A stretch of 22,726 nucleotides of DNA, taken from NCBI GenBank assembly GCA_009602735.1, contig WELA01006442.1, positions 316,439 to 339,164 on the forward strand. Direction: 5' to 3'. A model generated the notes under the pieces. The model ran no database searches. It saw nothing but the letters and a program-made list of their open reading frames with translations, and was not told the DNA's origin. Positions within the stretch are counted from its first letter, which is position 1; each line of letters starts with the position of its first letter. A program made the translations under genes and the position numbers. Positions 15,926 through 22,726 of the stretch are shown here, one piece after another. Origin of the DNA: Mesotaenium endlicherianum (lineage: Eukaryota > Streptophyta > Zygnematophyceae > Zygnematales > Mesotaeniaceae).

Positions 15926-16154
15926 TGTAATGAATCAGTATATTAGTAGATATAATATTCATTCAAATATAATAGTTAACTAAGTTCACCCTGCTGAACT
16001 CTAGTTAATTATCAGTCTGCTGGACTTCATATTTAATATCAGTTTAATGACTCAGCCGGATCAGCAGGCTGAAGTCAACTTAAGTCAGCTTGCTGACACA
16101 TTCTTTGACAGCCAGCTGACTTCCGTACTCGGTAGCAGCGAACTGCCTCAATAT
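15926..16154 (+). other. Possible LTR start; stretch rich in CAGC/GCTG motifs
   Basis: No gene. At least six imperfect CAGCnnGCTG-type motifs (for example CAGCAGGCTG, CAGCTTGCTG, CAGCCAGCTG) occur within about 130 bp. No copy is seen elsewhere in the window. Confidence 0.4.
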
Positions 16155-16630
16155 GCATCTAAGTGTGATATGCTAGATGAATGGCCAGATGACATCCCTA
16201 TGATGGATGGCGATTCGGGATGATGGGAGATGGCGGTGGATTTGGTTAACCGAGGTCCTACCAACGTGGTTAACTCCCGGGTAGGCGGTGCCATCGCACT
16301 GGCCGTTGAACAGTAAACTCATTCCATGTACATATGCTAGGCATTGCTCTCGAGTTCGGCATTCGGAAACGAGGCCAACTCTCTTGTACAGCTTACTGGG
16401 AGAGATATGAATCCAAGGCGAGAAGCCATTGATACGCACTGTCTTCTAACCTTGCTTATGTATGAGTACACTAATTGCATCATTGATGCTAGTTTACTCA
16501 CATTTGACTTACGAGTATTATTCACTGCTAGTGTGTTGTCCTTTGCCGTTTGACCAGTTAACGGAAAATACCAAAAAGATTACTTGTTGATATAAAGATC
16601 TTTATTTAATTGATATTCGCCTATTTGGTA
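16155..16630 (+). repeat. Left arm of a ~470-bp inverted repeat (LTR-like)
   Basis: Reverse complement of 17170-17637. Well-matched landmarks include AGATGCA at the outer end, CTAGCATATGTACATGGAATGAG, TGTTCAACGGC, CATCTCCCAT, CTGTACAA and GCCTTGGATT. The outer ~220 bp match best (roughly 80-85% by eye); the inner part has more indels. A TATAAAG at about 16591 fits an LTR promoter. Confidence 0.85.
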
Positions 16631-16959
16631 AGTCGATTCTTTTCAAGGCTAAACTCACGCCCAGCACTGAGTTTTACATATCAGCATGATTTGGTCGGTG
16701 GATCAACAGTTGATTTTCTGTACTTGAGCGCGCCGTGCCTTCCGTCACGCGTACCAAACCGTTCAAGGAGCTGTCAATCGCGACTGCTGTCGTGCCTAAT
16801 CTTGTCGGTGGCATAGCCACGCATGAAGGTTGGTTCATTGTCAGTACGTGGGTCATCGACTTGGTTGATCATTTAGGACCGACTTCCGCACGTGTGTTGG
16901 TGGCAGGCTGCACTTGGTTAATTGTGCCCTGGTGATCTTGAATCGACACAAGCCAAGTC
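16631..16959 (+). other. Spacer of the inverted repeat, leader-like
   Basis: About 330 bp between the left arm and a coiled-coil ORF start. No gene recognised. Contains TTGTGCCCTGGT (16924-16935), shared with the leader of unit C. Confidence 0.4.
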
Positions 16960-17205
16960 TTGTGTATGAATCAGGATGAAGGAGCAGAGAAGAAGAATGA
17001 AGAGGAGGAAAGACTTAGGAAGGTTGAAGAAGAGAGACTCAATAAATTATGGGAGGAAGCTGCTGAACAAGAGGGGCAGAGGAAAGCAGACGAGGAACAA
17101 CAAAAGAAGTGGAAGAGCTACATACAAACAGCGATAGGTAAGAACTTTGAGATCTTGAAGGAGGTTGAAATGAATCAACTTACCAATGAGCGATTATTAA
17201 TTTAA
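16960..17205 (+). pseudogene. Truncated coiled-coil gag-like start (unit E)
   Basis: 81 codons of highly charged helix (NEEEERLRKVEEERLNKLWEE and similar) ending ILKEVEMNQL just as the right inverted-repeat arm begins. The style resembles the N-terminus of the unit C ORF, including the shared upstream 12-mer, but the sequences are not clearly alignable. Most likely the 5' end of a related non-autonomous element's ORF, cut off by the inverted LTR copy. Low-complexity helices can look alike by chance. Confidence 0.45.
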
Positions 17206-17637
17206 CGAAGAAGATTATCAACATGAGCATGTAATGTTTCAGGTATTTTGTGGTCACCTTATTAATCAAGAAAAGACCACACATTTAGCGTAAGCGATTC
17301 TCACAAGTCAATAATGCCATTAGTAAACTTATATATAAGCAAGATTAGTAAGCAATTCGTATAACGGCTTGCAGCCTTGGATTTGGGTATTTCCTCAGTA
17401 GTCTGTACAAAGAGTTGGATTTGAATCCGAATGCTGAACTCGATAGCAATACCTAGCATATGTACATGGAATGAGTACAGTGTTCAACGGCAAGTGCGAT
17501 GGCATCGCCTACCTCGGAGTTAACCTCGTTGGTAGAACATCAGCTCACCAGATCCACAGCCATCTCCCATTATCCCGAATTGCCATCCGCCTTAGGCGTC
17601 CTCTTGCCATTCATCTCGCATATCACAAATAGATGCA
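17170..17637 (-). repeat. Right arm of the ~470-bp inverted repeat
   Basis: Inverted copy of 16155-16630. Its outer end stops at the start of unit D's LTR-like repeats, so D may have inserted here and displaced the rest. Confidence 0.85.
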
Positions 17638-17652
17638 CTATTAGACAATTTG

Positions 17653-17803
17653 TGCAACGATCCGCCACTTGGCCGGTTGCGGCGCGTGCGACACGTCGCG
17701 TGGAACGACCAAATGTGACCAAAAAGTTTAGGTTTGAATTGTATATGTACAATTGGCGCGCAATTAAAGTACCTCGAGTTACCTTTTTGTTCGTATCGCT
17801 ACA
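17653..17803 (+). repeat. Unit D LTR-like repeat, copy 1
   Basis: 151 bp, TGCAACGATCCGCC to ATCGCTACA. Copy 2 follows after ATTG. Shared blocks include GGCCGGTTGCGGCGCG, GAATTGTATA and AAAGTACCTCGAGTTACC. Confidence 0.8.
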
Positions 17804-17807
17804 ATTG

Positions 17808-17957
17808 TGTAACGATCCGCCACGTGGCCGGTTGCGGCGCGAACAACACGTCGCTTGGAGCGATCGAATGTGACCGAAAAGTGTCGATATGAATTGTATA
17901 AGTACATTGACGCGCAATCAAAGTACCTCGAGTTACCTTTTCATTCGTATCGCTACA
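17808..17957 (+). repeat. Unit D LTR-like repeat, copy 2
   Basis: 150 bp, TGTAACGATCCGCC to ATCGCTACA, so TG...CA ends. The first nine bases TGTAACGAT equal the start of element B's LTR. It is directly followed by a PBS, so this copy at least acts as the 5' LTR. Confidence 0.8.
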
Positions 17958-17958
17958 A

Positions 17959-17971
17959 CGGTATTAGAGCC
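17959..17971 (+). other. Unit D primer-binding site
   Basis: CGGTATTAGAGCC, two mismatches to the initiator tRNA-Met site TGGTATCAGAGCC, one base after the LTR end. The same spacing is found in element B. Confidence 0.75.
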
Positions 17972-18091
17972 GAGAATTTTACATTTTTTTTAGTGGTTGG
18001 ATTTTGAAGGGGATTTTGTAATTGATCATTCTCTGGGGAAAATCAAATTTCTTGCAGATTTCATTTTGAATTCTCTTCTGATTCGCTCCCC
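17972..18091 (+). other. Unit D leader
   Basis: 120 bp with an 8-T run; leads to the ATG of the ORF. Nothing else recognised. Confidence 0.5.
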
Positions 18092-18736
18092 ATGGCTCGC
18101 GGTCGGCTCATCAAGATCATCGTCATCAACGACGATTCACTTCGGGCTCCTTGTTCCACGCCACGTGTCGCGCCCACACCACGTTACTCGCCGTTTACTC
18201 TTTGCGGGCCGCGTCACGTGCCGGAAGTGGATCTATGGTCGTATGAGGTTTTATCACCTGATTTACCTCCTTCACCAACACCTAATCCGCCCGCCGCGTC
18301 TCCGCCTCCTCCACCATCCCCTCCTCGCCCTCGCTCACCCACACCGCCGCCACGTGACGCGACGCCCTTGCAACGTGCCCCGCGCGAGTGGCCCGATGTC
18401 ATTGACTCTTTGCCTTGTTTTGCTAACGCGCATTACTACCATTTGTGGAATGACAAGGGGCATTGGCTAGAGTTAGCCAACCAGTCCACTTTGGAGGCCT
18501 ATCGGCGTGTGTATAGTCCATGTTTTTGTAGCCGTTCTGGATTTGTCCGGCCGCCCGTACCTATTTGTGGGTATACGACGTACCGCGGTTATGTTGATTA
18601 TATGTATGCCAATTACCGCATTATTATCTTTGAACATATATATGATAGAGATATGTGTCGCGATCGGTCTGTTGGCCGTTATTCCGGCCATTGTGTTAAT
18701 GCCCGCATTGATTATGTTAGTTTCCCTTACTTGTAG
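18092..18736 (+). CDS. Unit D ORF1: intact 214-aa proline-rich protein of unknown family
   Basis: Occupies the gag position between PBS and protease but looks nothing like Gag: no capsid signature and no CCHC knuckle. An N-terminal segment (MARGRLIKIIVINDD) is followed by a Pro/Ser-rich linker at about residues 56-90 (runs such as SPPPPPSPPRPRSPTPPP) and a Tyr/Cys-rich C-terminal part (CFANAHYYHLWNDKGHW, GYVDYMYANYRIIIFEHIYD). No membrane segment or signal peptide stands out. The start is the first ATG after the PBS, with G at +4. The ORF is open although the protease behind it carries several stops, so it may have been kept by selection, be younger, or be open by chance. The following protease frame is offset +1 with a stop between, so they are not simply fused. 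Confidence 0.55.
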   Translation: MARGRLIKIIVINDDSLRAPCSTPRVAPTPRYSPFTLCGPRHVPEVDLWSYEVLSPDLPPSPTPNPPAASPPPPPSPPRPRSPTPPPRDATPLQRAPREWPDVIDSLPCFANAHYYHLWNDKGHWLELANQSTLEAYRRVYSPCFCSRSGFVRPPVPICGYTTYRGYVDYMYANYRIIIFEHIYDRDMCRDRSVGRYSGHCVNARIDYVSFPYL

Positions 18737-18756
18737 TGTTTGGGTAATTTCTTAGT

Positions 18757-19720
18757 TTACCACACTCCTTAGTGAGCAGGAAATTTTAGGTGCTTGTGTG
18801 CATGCACCAAAGGTTCTTGTTCTCTCAGGCATATCCGATATACGTATATTTCGTTCTTAATATATGGGAATGCAAGTGTTGAGCTTTGCCGAGTTCTTAG
18901 AGCTCGAGTATATCCATGCTTACATGTTCTTGCACTGCCAACCGCATGACCCTAACCATGAACAGTGTTGCGCACCCTTGTCTTGTTTACGGAAATTTCA
19001 TCAGTGTCTGGCACCAATTTATATTGCTGCATTCACAAAACAATGCGCAAAGATTGAACCAATGACTCAGTTTCCCGCCGGCTTGGTAAAGCAACTCCAT
19101 ATTTCCCACCTTCCTCTCAAGGCGAGGACATTGCTAGTGATGCGTAATGCTTCTTTGGCTTTAAGTATGACGTTTGAGGTTAACATTTCAAGCTGATCAT
19201 GTCTCACTGTCATTGATTCAGGAGCATCAAATAGCTTCATTAGTGCACGTTTTGCGCTTGACATGAAGTAGTTCCTATATCAAAAAATAAACAACTACAC
19301 CTTGGCGATGGTTCTTTAGCTGACATTATTGGAACAATCAGGTTACGGCTTAAGGTGCAGTCATACCATGGCCATGAAAAGTTCTACGTAACGAACTTGC
19401 CCCATGGTGTTGACACAATTTTGGGTAATACTAGGCTTATGCCAACAAGGGCATTCTTAGACTACGGTCACAATACATGCATTGTTCACAAAGGAGGTCA
19501 GATGATTACTCTTCAGTCTCTTAAGCCAGCAATGGCGTTAGATAGTCCAAAGAGGACTCTTCTTTTGTCCATTAAGCAAGCTCGGCGCTTGGCAAGCGAG
19601 GTCAGCATGTTTTCTACGGGTTATTGAGACAAGCACCCTCAGAGGTTTCCACTACATTGAGACGCATATATCTCGCTAGATACGATGTTAAATGTCACAA
19701 AACAAGTCATATTGGACAGC
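18757..19720 (+). pseudogene. Unit D pre-protease/protease fragment, decayed
   Basis: Homologous to element B's 7698-6780. It begins TLLSEQEILGACVHAP, then LSFAEFLELEYIH, LHCQPHDPN, CLAPIYIAAFT, LKARTLLVMRNASLALSM, all close to B. The protease keeps VIDSGASNSFISARFA, LGDGSLADIIG and GVDTILGN. Lesions: TAA 18858-18860, TGA 19194-19196, TAG 19269-19271, a frameshift before 19301 and another near 19620. After KQARRLA the similarity continues faintly through GLLRQAPSEVSTTL and then fades. RT and everything downstream are missing, so D is a 5' fragment. Substitutions relative to B are often conservative, which suggests that the pre-protease domain was under protein-level selection before decay. 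Confidence 0.85.
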
Positions 19721-20859
19721 CATCTTAATCAATTACACTTCTCTGATTCTTATATCTACACAATGAATATATCTTTTAAAGTTCATAGTAGAGTGCAACT
19801 GTCCAGGTCGGCCTTGGCCAGTCTCACACACTCAAACGAAGTTGCACAAGAAGACGTCTACGAGCTAATATATCATGATAATATGTCTGAAGAGCCAAAG
19901 TTTAGTTGGTTTTGAAGATAAGGAGGTCGATGTTGTGTCTGCACGCTAGTGCTGCACTCAAACAACTCAATCACAGATTTAAATGCATGTATCAGAATAC
20001 CAGCTCAAGAAACCTTTCAATCCTTCTTCTACCAAGGAGACAATAAAAAACTAGGAGTGGCAGCAGTCTACGCAGCTATAGAGATGGCACTTCATCATTT
20101 GGCAGTCGGCTCTAAGCTCTCACGATCCCACGACACTACAGCTTGTGAAGACCTCCGGCTGTGTGCTAGCTTCCGGTTTTTCCAACGCCAAGGAGAGCTC
20201 ATGCACCAAAAAGGGCTTAAAGCTTGTACCCCCCCACCCCCCCCCTGGGGCTCTTACTAGAGTCCTTATGCCTATCAAAATGTCCGACCGATGTCAATTG
20301 AGTAGGCCAAGATTGACTGCAAGTAGGGACCTGCTAGTGATGTGGTCCCATAGAGCCCCGCCCACAACTGAGCGAGTGCCCCAAGACACCCTAATCAAGA
20401 GGGTCCTCTTTGGCATCCTTCTGTGTCTTGGCTGCGCTAGTGGAGAACCTTTGCGGCATTGCGAGAAAGACTAGGGCAAGGAGAGCTTGCCACGTCTGTG
20501 CATGGTCAAGTCGTGTGGCACTGCACTCGCAAAGAACAAGAGTTTTCAAAAAAGTCAAACTTACGTAAATTTGCTTCCTGGGGTGTGTTACCCGTCCTCC
20601 TTGTTTGCCCTCAGATTGAGTTTCTCGTTGCCTACATGAGATTTTTCAGGGAGCCATTCCTGCCGGATGAGAGCACGCAAGAACGTGAAGGGAACTGCGT
20701 CTCGACAGGGCAGCAATGCGGACAAGTGTCACGACACGAGCTGTGCAGCAACTTTGTACTTGCGTGCACCTTGCAAGGCCATAGGGCCTCCTTAATGCCG
20801 CGAGAGGAGCAAGAGGCAACAGTAGGAAGCAGCATGTCCTTGTGTGAATAGCAGCATTG
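19721..20859. other. No recognisable gene
   Basis: About 1.1 kb. Short open stretches on the + strand (19949-20260, 20459-20851, up to 130 codons) match nothing I know, and their codon make-up is unremarkable. A near-pure C tract lies at 20229-20245. No LTR matching unit D's 5' repeats is found here, so D's 3' end is lost or outside. Confidence 0.5.
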
Positions 20860-21246
20860 CTCATGCACTGGGCTCATGATACACGGCACTCATCCCGCTT
20901 GCACCTTCATTCACAGCCGAAAAGGCACAGCGGCCAAAGGCCCACTCCCCCTCACGCCTCGCTGGACGTGCAATTTCACAGCATGTGCAGCAAGATTGAC
21001 CCAGGAACTTGTGCAAACAGTCGTCGCCGGGAGGAAGGCACGGGAGGAAGTTGTAAGAATGGGAAAATGAACAAACGCAAGGGGAGGACGCCGATGGCGG
21101 CAGCTACGCCTTTCCCTCTCGCTCACACGCACGAGCACACGCACGTGCGTTCGCCCCCTTCCGCTCGCTCACGCCCGCTCACGCTCGCTCGCCTCCCTTG
21201 CTCAGCCTCGCCTCACTCGCTGCAGCTCGCACGCAAGCCGGCTTAC
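20860..21246. other. GC-rich, low-complexity sequence, probably intron of the GT92-like gene
   Basis: Base composition changes sharply to GC-rich. 21115-21215 is built of CGCTCGCTCAC and CACACGCACG-type repeats. It follows the splice donor at 21246/21245 on the - strand, so it is probably intronic. No further exon could be recognised. Confidence 0.55.
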
Positions 21247-21474
21247 CTCGCTGCCAAGGGGGCACGGGCGCACGTGGGAGGCGACGAAGTCAGCCACGCT
21301 GGTGTCCTGCACCCACCACGACAGCGTGTCCTTCTCGTCGTGCGGCTCCACGCACAGCTGCGCGTTGCTCTTGGTGGCCAGCCCCTGGTAGTGGTGGTGG
21401 CGCAGCACCTGCACGCTCATGTCCACGCCGCCCTCCGCCGGCCGCACCACGCGGTGGATCTCCGCGTTGTCGAA
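21247..21474 (-). CDS. Glycosyltransferase family 92-like gene, downstream exon
   Basis: 228 bp, 76 codons, phase 0 at both ends. The acceptor is GGAGCAG/TTCGAC and the donor is AGCGAG/GTAAGC, both good consensus sites. It encodes FDNAEIHRVVRP, then VLRHHHYQGLATKSNAQLC and LSWWVQDTSVADFVASHV. The HHHY block fits the His-Tyr motif that follows the catalytic region in GT92 (DUF23) proteins. Codons are strongly G/C-ending, unlike the retrotransposons to the left, so this is a host gene. It needs at least one more exon to the left for a C-terminus, and I did not find it. Confidence 0.65.
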
Positions 21475-22238
21475 CTGCTCCGCCCAGCCCACCCGCAAGC
21501 CCGTCAGGCCGCAAACCGGCAAACCCGCCGGCAAGCCCGCCAACCCGCATGCGAGCCCGTCAGCGCGCCGCCCAGCCCGCAGGCAAAACCGGCACGCACG
21601 CACGCAACGACAGCCCGCACGCCAGCACGCAGACCGGTCAGCGCGCCCAGCCCGCACGCGCGCGCAAGTCGATCGGACGGTTCGCCCGCCTGCCCGCCCG
21701 CCCCCCGTGCACGCACACCGAGGCCAACCCGCATGCCCCCCCGGCACGCAAAAACCAGCCAGCACGCACGCACACAAATCATCCTAAACGCAAACTGGCT
21801 GGCCTGCCGCCCATCGCCCGCATGCACGCACGCACGCAAACCGGCCAGCATGTCTGCGCGCCCAGTTGGACCAGCCAAACAGTCCGCCCACATGCAAAAT
21901 CGGCCAGACAATCGGCACGCCATGCAGAGCAGAGCAGAGCAGACAGAGCAGGGTGGGCGCCCCAGATTGTGGAGCAGGCGCGGGCGCAGCCCCCCCCACG
22001 CCAAACCAGGTGCCAGGTGTCAGCCAGGCGTCAGCACGGGAGAGCCCCGACAGAGGACGGGGCAGCCTGCTACGTTCTCATGCGCGCGTGCGTGCGTGCT
22101 CGAGCTGCCCAACGCCTGCTTGAGACTTGCAGAGGGCGGGGGGGAGGGGGGGGGGGTGCAGACGCGGAGGGCTCTGCGAGATGACAAGAAAGCGACGAGC
22201 GGGCGAGCGGGCGGGCGCGGGAGCGCGGGTGGCGACAC
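21475..22238 (-). other. Low-complexity intron of the GT92-like gene
   Basis: 764 bp from donor CAG/GTGTCG to acceptor GCAG/TTC in gene sense. It is filled with GCACGCACG, CCCGCCAGCCCGC and AGAGC-type repeats and G runs (22138-22144 and 22146-22156 on the + strand). Open frames of several hundred codons on both strands here are products of the repetitive GC-rich sequence, not genes. Confidence 0.65.
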
Positions 22239-22595
22239 CTGGCGGGGGTCCACGATGTACTTGCGGTGCCCGTACTGATCGATGCACGTGTCCTTGTCGG
22301 CCTCCTTGTTCATGCAGTAGGCGTGCGGCCAGTGGTAGGGCATGCGCTCCACCGCAAAGCGCTTGCCCCCCCCCGCCTGCGCGCTGTCGTCGCCGCCCCA
22401 GCCCCCGCCGTTGTCGCACTTGTGGATGGACCACACCATGCAGCCGTGCGTGATGTACGGCTTCCCGCGGTGCTCGTCGAGGAGGCCGCGGACGGTGGCG
22501 GGCGGCGAGACGGAGAGGTACTCGTCAAAGTCGTGCATGAAGACCCACTGCGCGCTGAAGCGGTGGCGGAATGCGCAATCCATCACCGCCAGCCC
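22239..22595 (-). CDS. Glycosyltransferase family 92-like gene, catalytic exon
   Basis: 357 bp, 119 codons, in phase 0 with the next exon. The acceptor is GAGCTCAG/GGGCTG. It encodes GLAVMDCAFRHRFSAQW, then VFMHDFDEYLSVSP with the D-x-D motif that binds the metal and sugar nucleotide in GT-A fold enzymes, ITHGCMVWSIHKC, and CIDQYGHRKYIVDPRQ. This order (helix before DxDE, then GxRKYIV) is typical of GT92/DUF23 proteins, which in animals and plants transfer galactose in the Golgi. The substrate here is unknown. A Gly-rich insertion (GGGWGGDDSAQAGGG) sits between HKC and RFAVE and is unusual for the family. Upstream exons and signal anchor lie beyond the window. Confidence 0.75.
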
Positions 22596-22726
22596 CTGAG
22601 CTCCCCACATTTTCAGGCGCCGCCACCCAGTCGCCACAAGGGTTTTGAGATGTGAGGTTTTGAGGTTTAGGGCAAAGGTCTACATGCAGTCCATCGCCCC
22701 GCGGGGCCATGCGCCCCCCCCCCCCC
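22596..22726. other. Presumed intron and contig end
   Basis: No exon recognised. The last 13 bases are all C, suggesting that the assembly stopped in a homopolymer. Confidence 0.5.

Noticed and set aside
18713..18736. T TTC CCT near the end of unit D ORF1 as a slippery site.
   Set aside because: C in the second triplet is a poor match to eukaryotic -1 sites, and the -1 frame stops quickly without reaching the protease frame.
20857..22278. 473-codon + strand ORF, plus other long frames in the same region on both strands.
   Set aside because: Repetitive GC-rich DNA has few stop codons. The frames overlap spliced exons of the GT92-like gene on the - strand and encode low-complexity Pro/Arg/Ala protein.
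22645..22675. Telomere-like sequence (GAGGTTTTGAGGTTTAGGG).
   Set aside because: Only one TTTAGGG unit is present, with no array.

Overview
The window looks like nuclear DNA of a green-lineage eukaryote, an alga or early-diverging streptophyte. It carries Ty3/gypsy chromoviruses with primer sites matching initiator tRNA-Met, and a GC-rich, intron-split glycosyltransferase gene at the right edge. The species cannot be fixed from sequence alone. About nine tenths of the window is nested, decaying LTR-retrotransposon DNA. One host gene fragment remains. Two ambiguous bases (459, 3574) and a terminal C run suggest a draft contig.

Layout. (1) Element A, a chromodomain Ty3/gypsy element on the + strand, fills 1-2527 and resumes at 10104-12236. 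It holds gag, protease, RT, RNase H, integrase and chromodomain, with many stops and frameshifts and an RT active site changed from xxDD to FLND. (2) Element B (2528-10103, - strand) is a complete, younger chromovirus inserted in A's RT gene. It has two 946-bp LTRs, a PBS, a polypurine tract, an intact gag, a -1 frameshift heptamer at the gag-pol junction, and a pol frame broken by about six small lesions. (3) At 12232-13054 lies the 3' non-coding end of A, with heat-shock-element-like motifs and a TATA box. (4) Unit C (13420-15925) has a 558-codon frame of unknown family with three in-frame stops, followed by a 3' end related to A's. It looks like a non-autonomous derivative without pol. (5) At 16155-17637 two copies of one LTR-like sequence, about 470 bp each, lie head to head around a coiled-coil gag-like start. 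(6) Unit D (17653-about 19720) has two tandem 150-bp LTR-like units, a PBS, an intact 214-aa ORF of unknown family where gag would sit, and a decayed copy of B's pre-protease/protease region. (7) 19721-20860 holds nothing recognisable. (8) 20860-22726 is GC-rich and carries two exons of a glycosyltransferase family 92-like gene on the - strand, split by a low-complexity intron.

How the parts relate. B is younger than A: its insertion point shows a 5-bp target duplication in register with A's reading frame, and its LTRs differ at only 22 of 946 positions by eye. The LTR differences are strongly clustered. B and D share a domain upstream of the protease and the LTR terminus TGTAACGAT, so they belong to one lineage. 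A and C share their 3' ends. The most notable signals are the -1 frameshift site, the pre-protease domain conserved in B and D, the hairpin-rich identical block in B's LTRs with a tRNA-like internal-promoter motif, the 5S-like motif in B's leader, the conserved heat-shock-like motifs in the A and C 3' ends, and the large inverted LTR repeat. All alignments and counts were made by eye.
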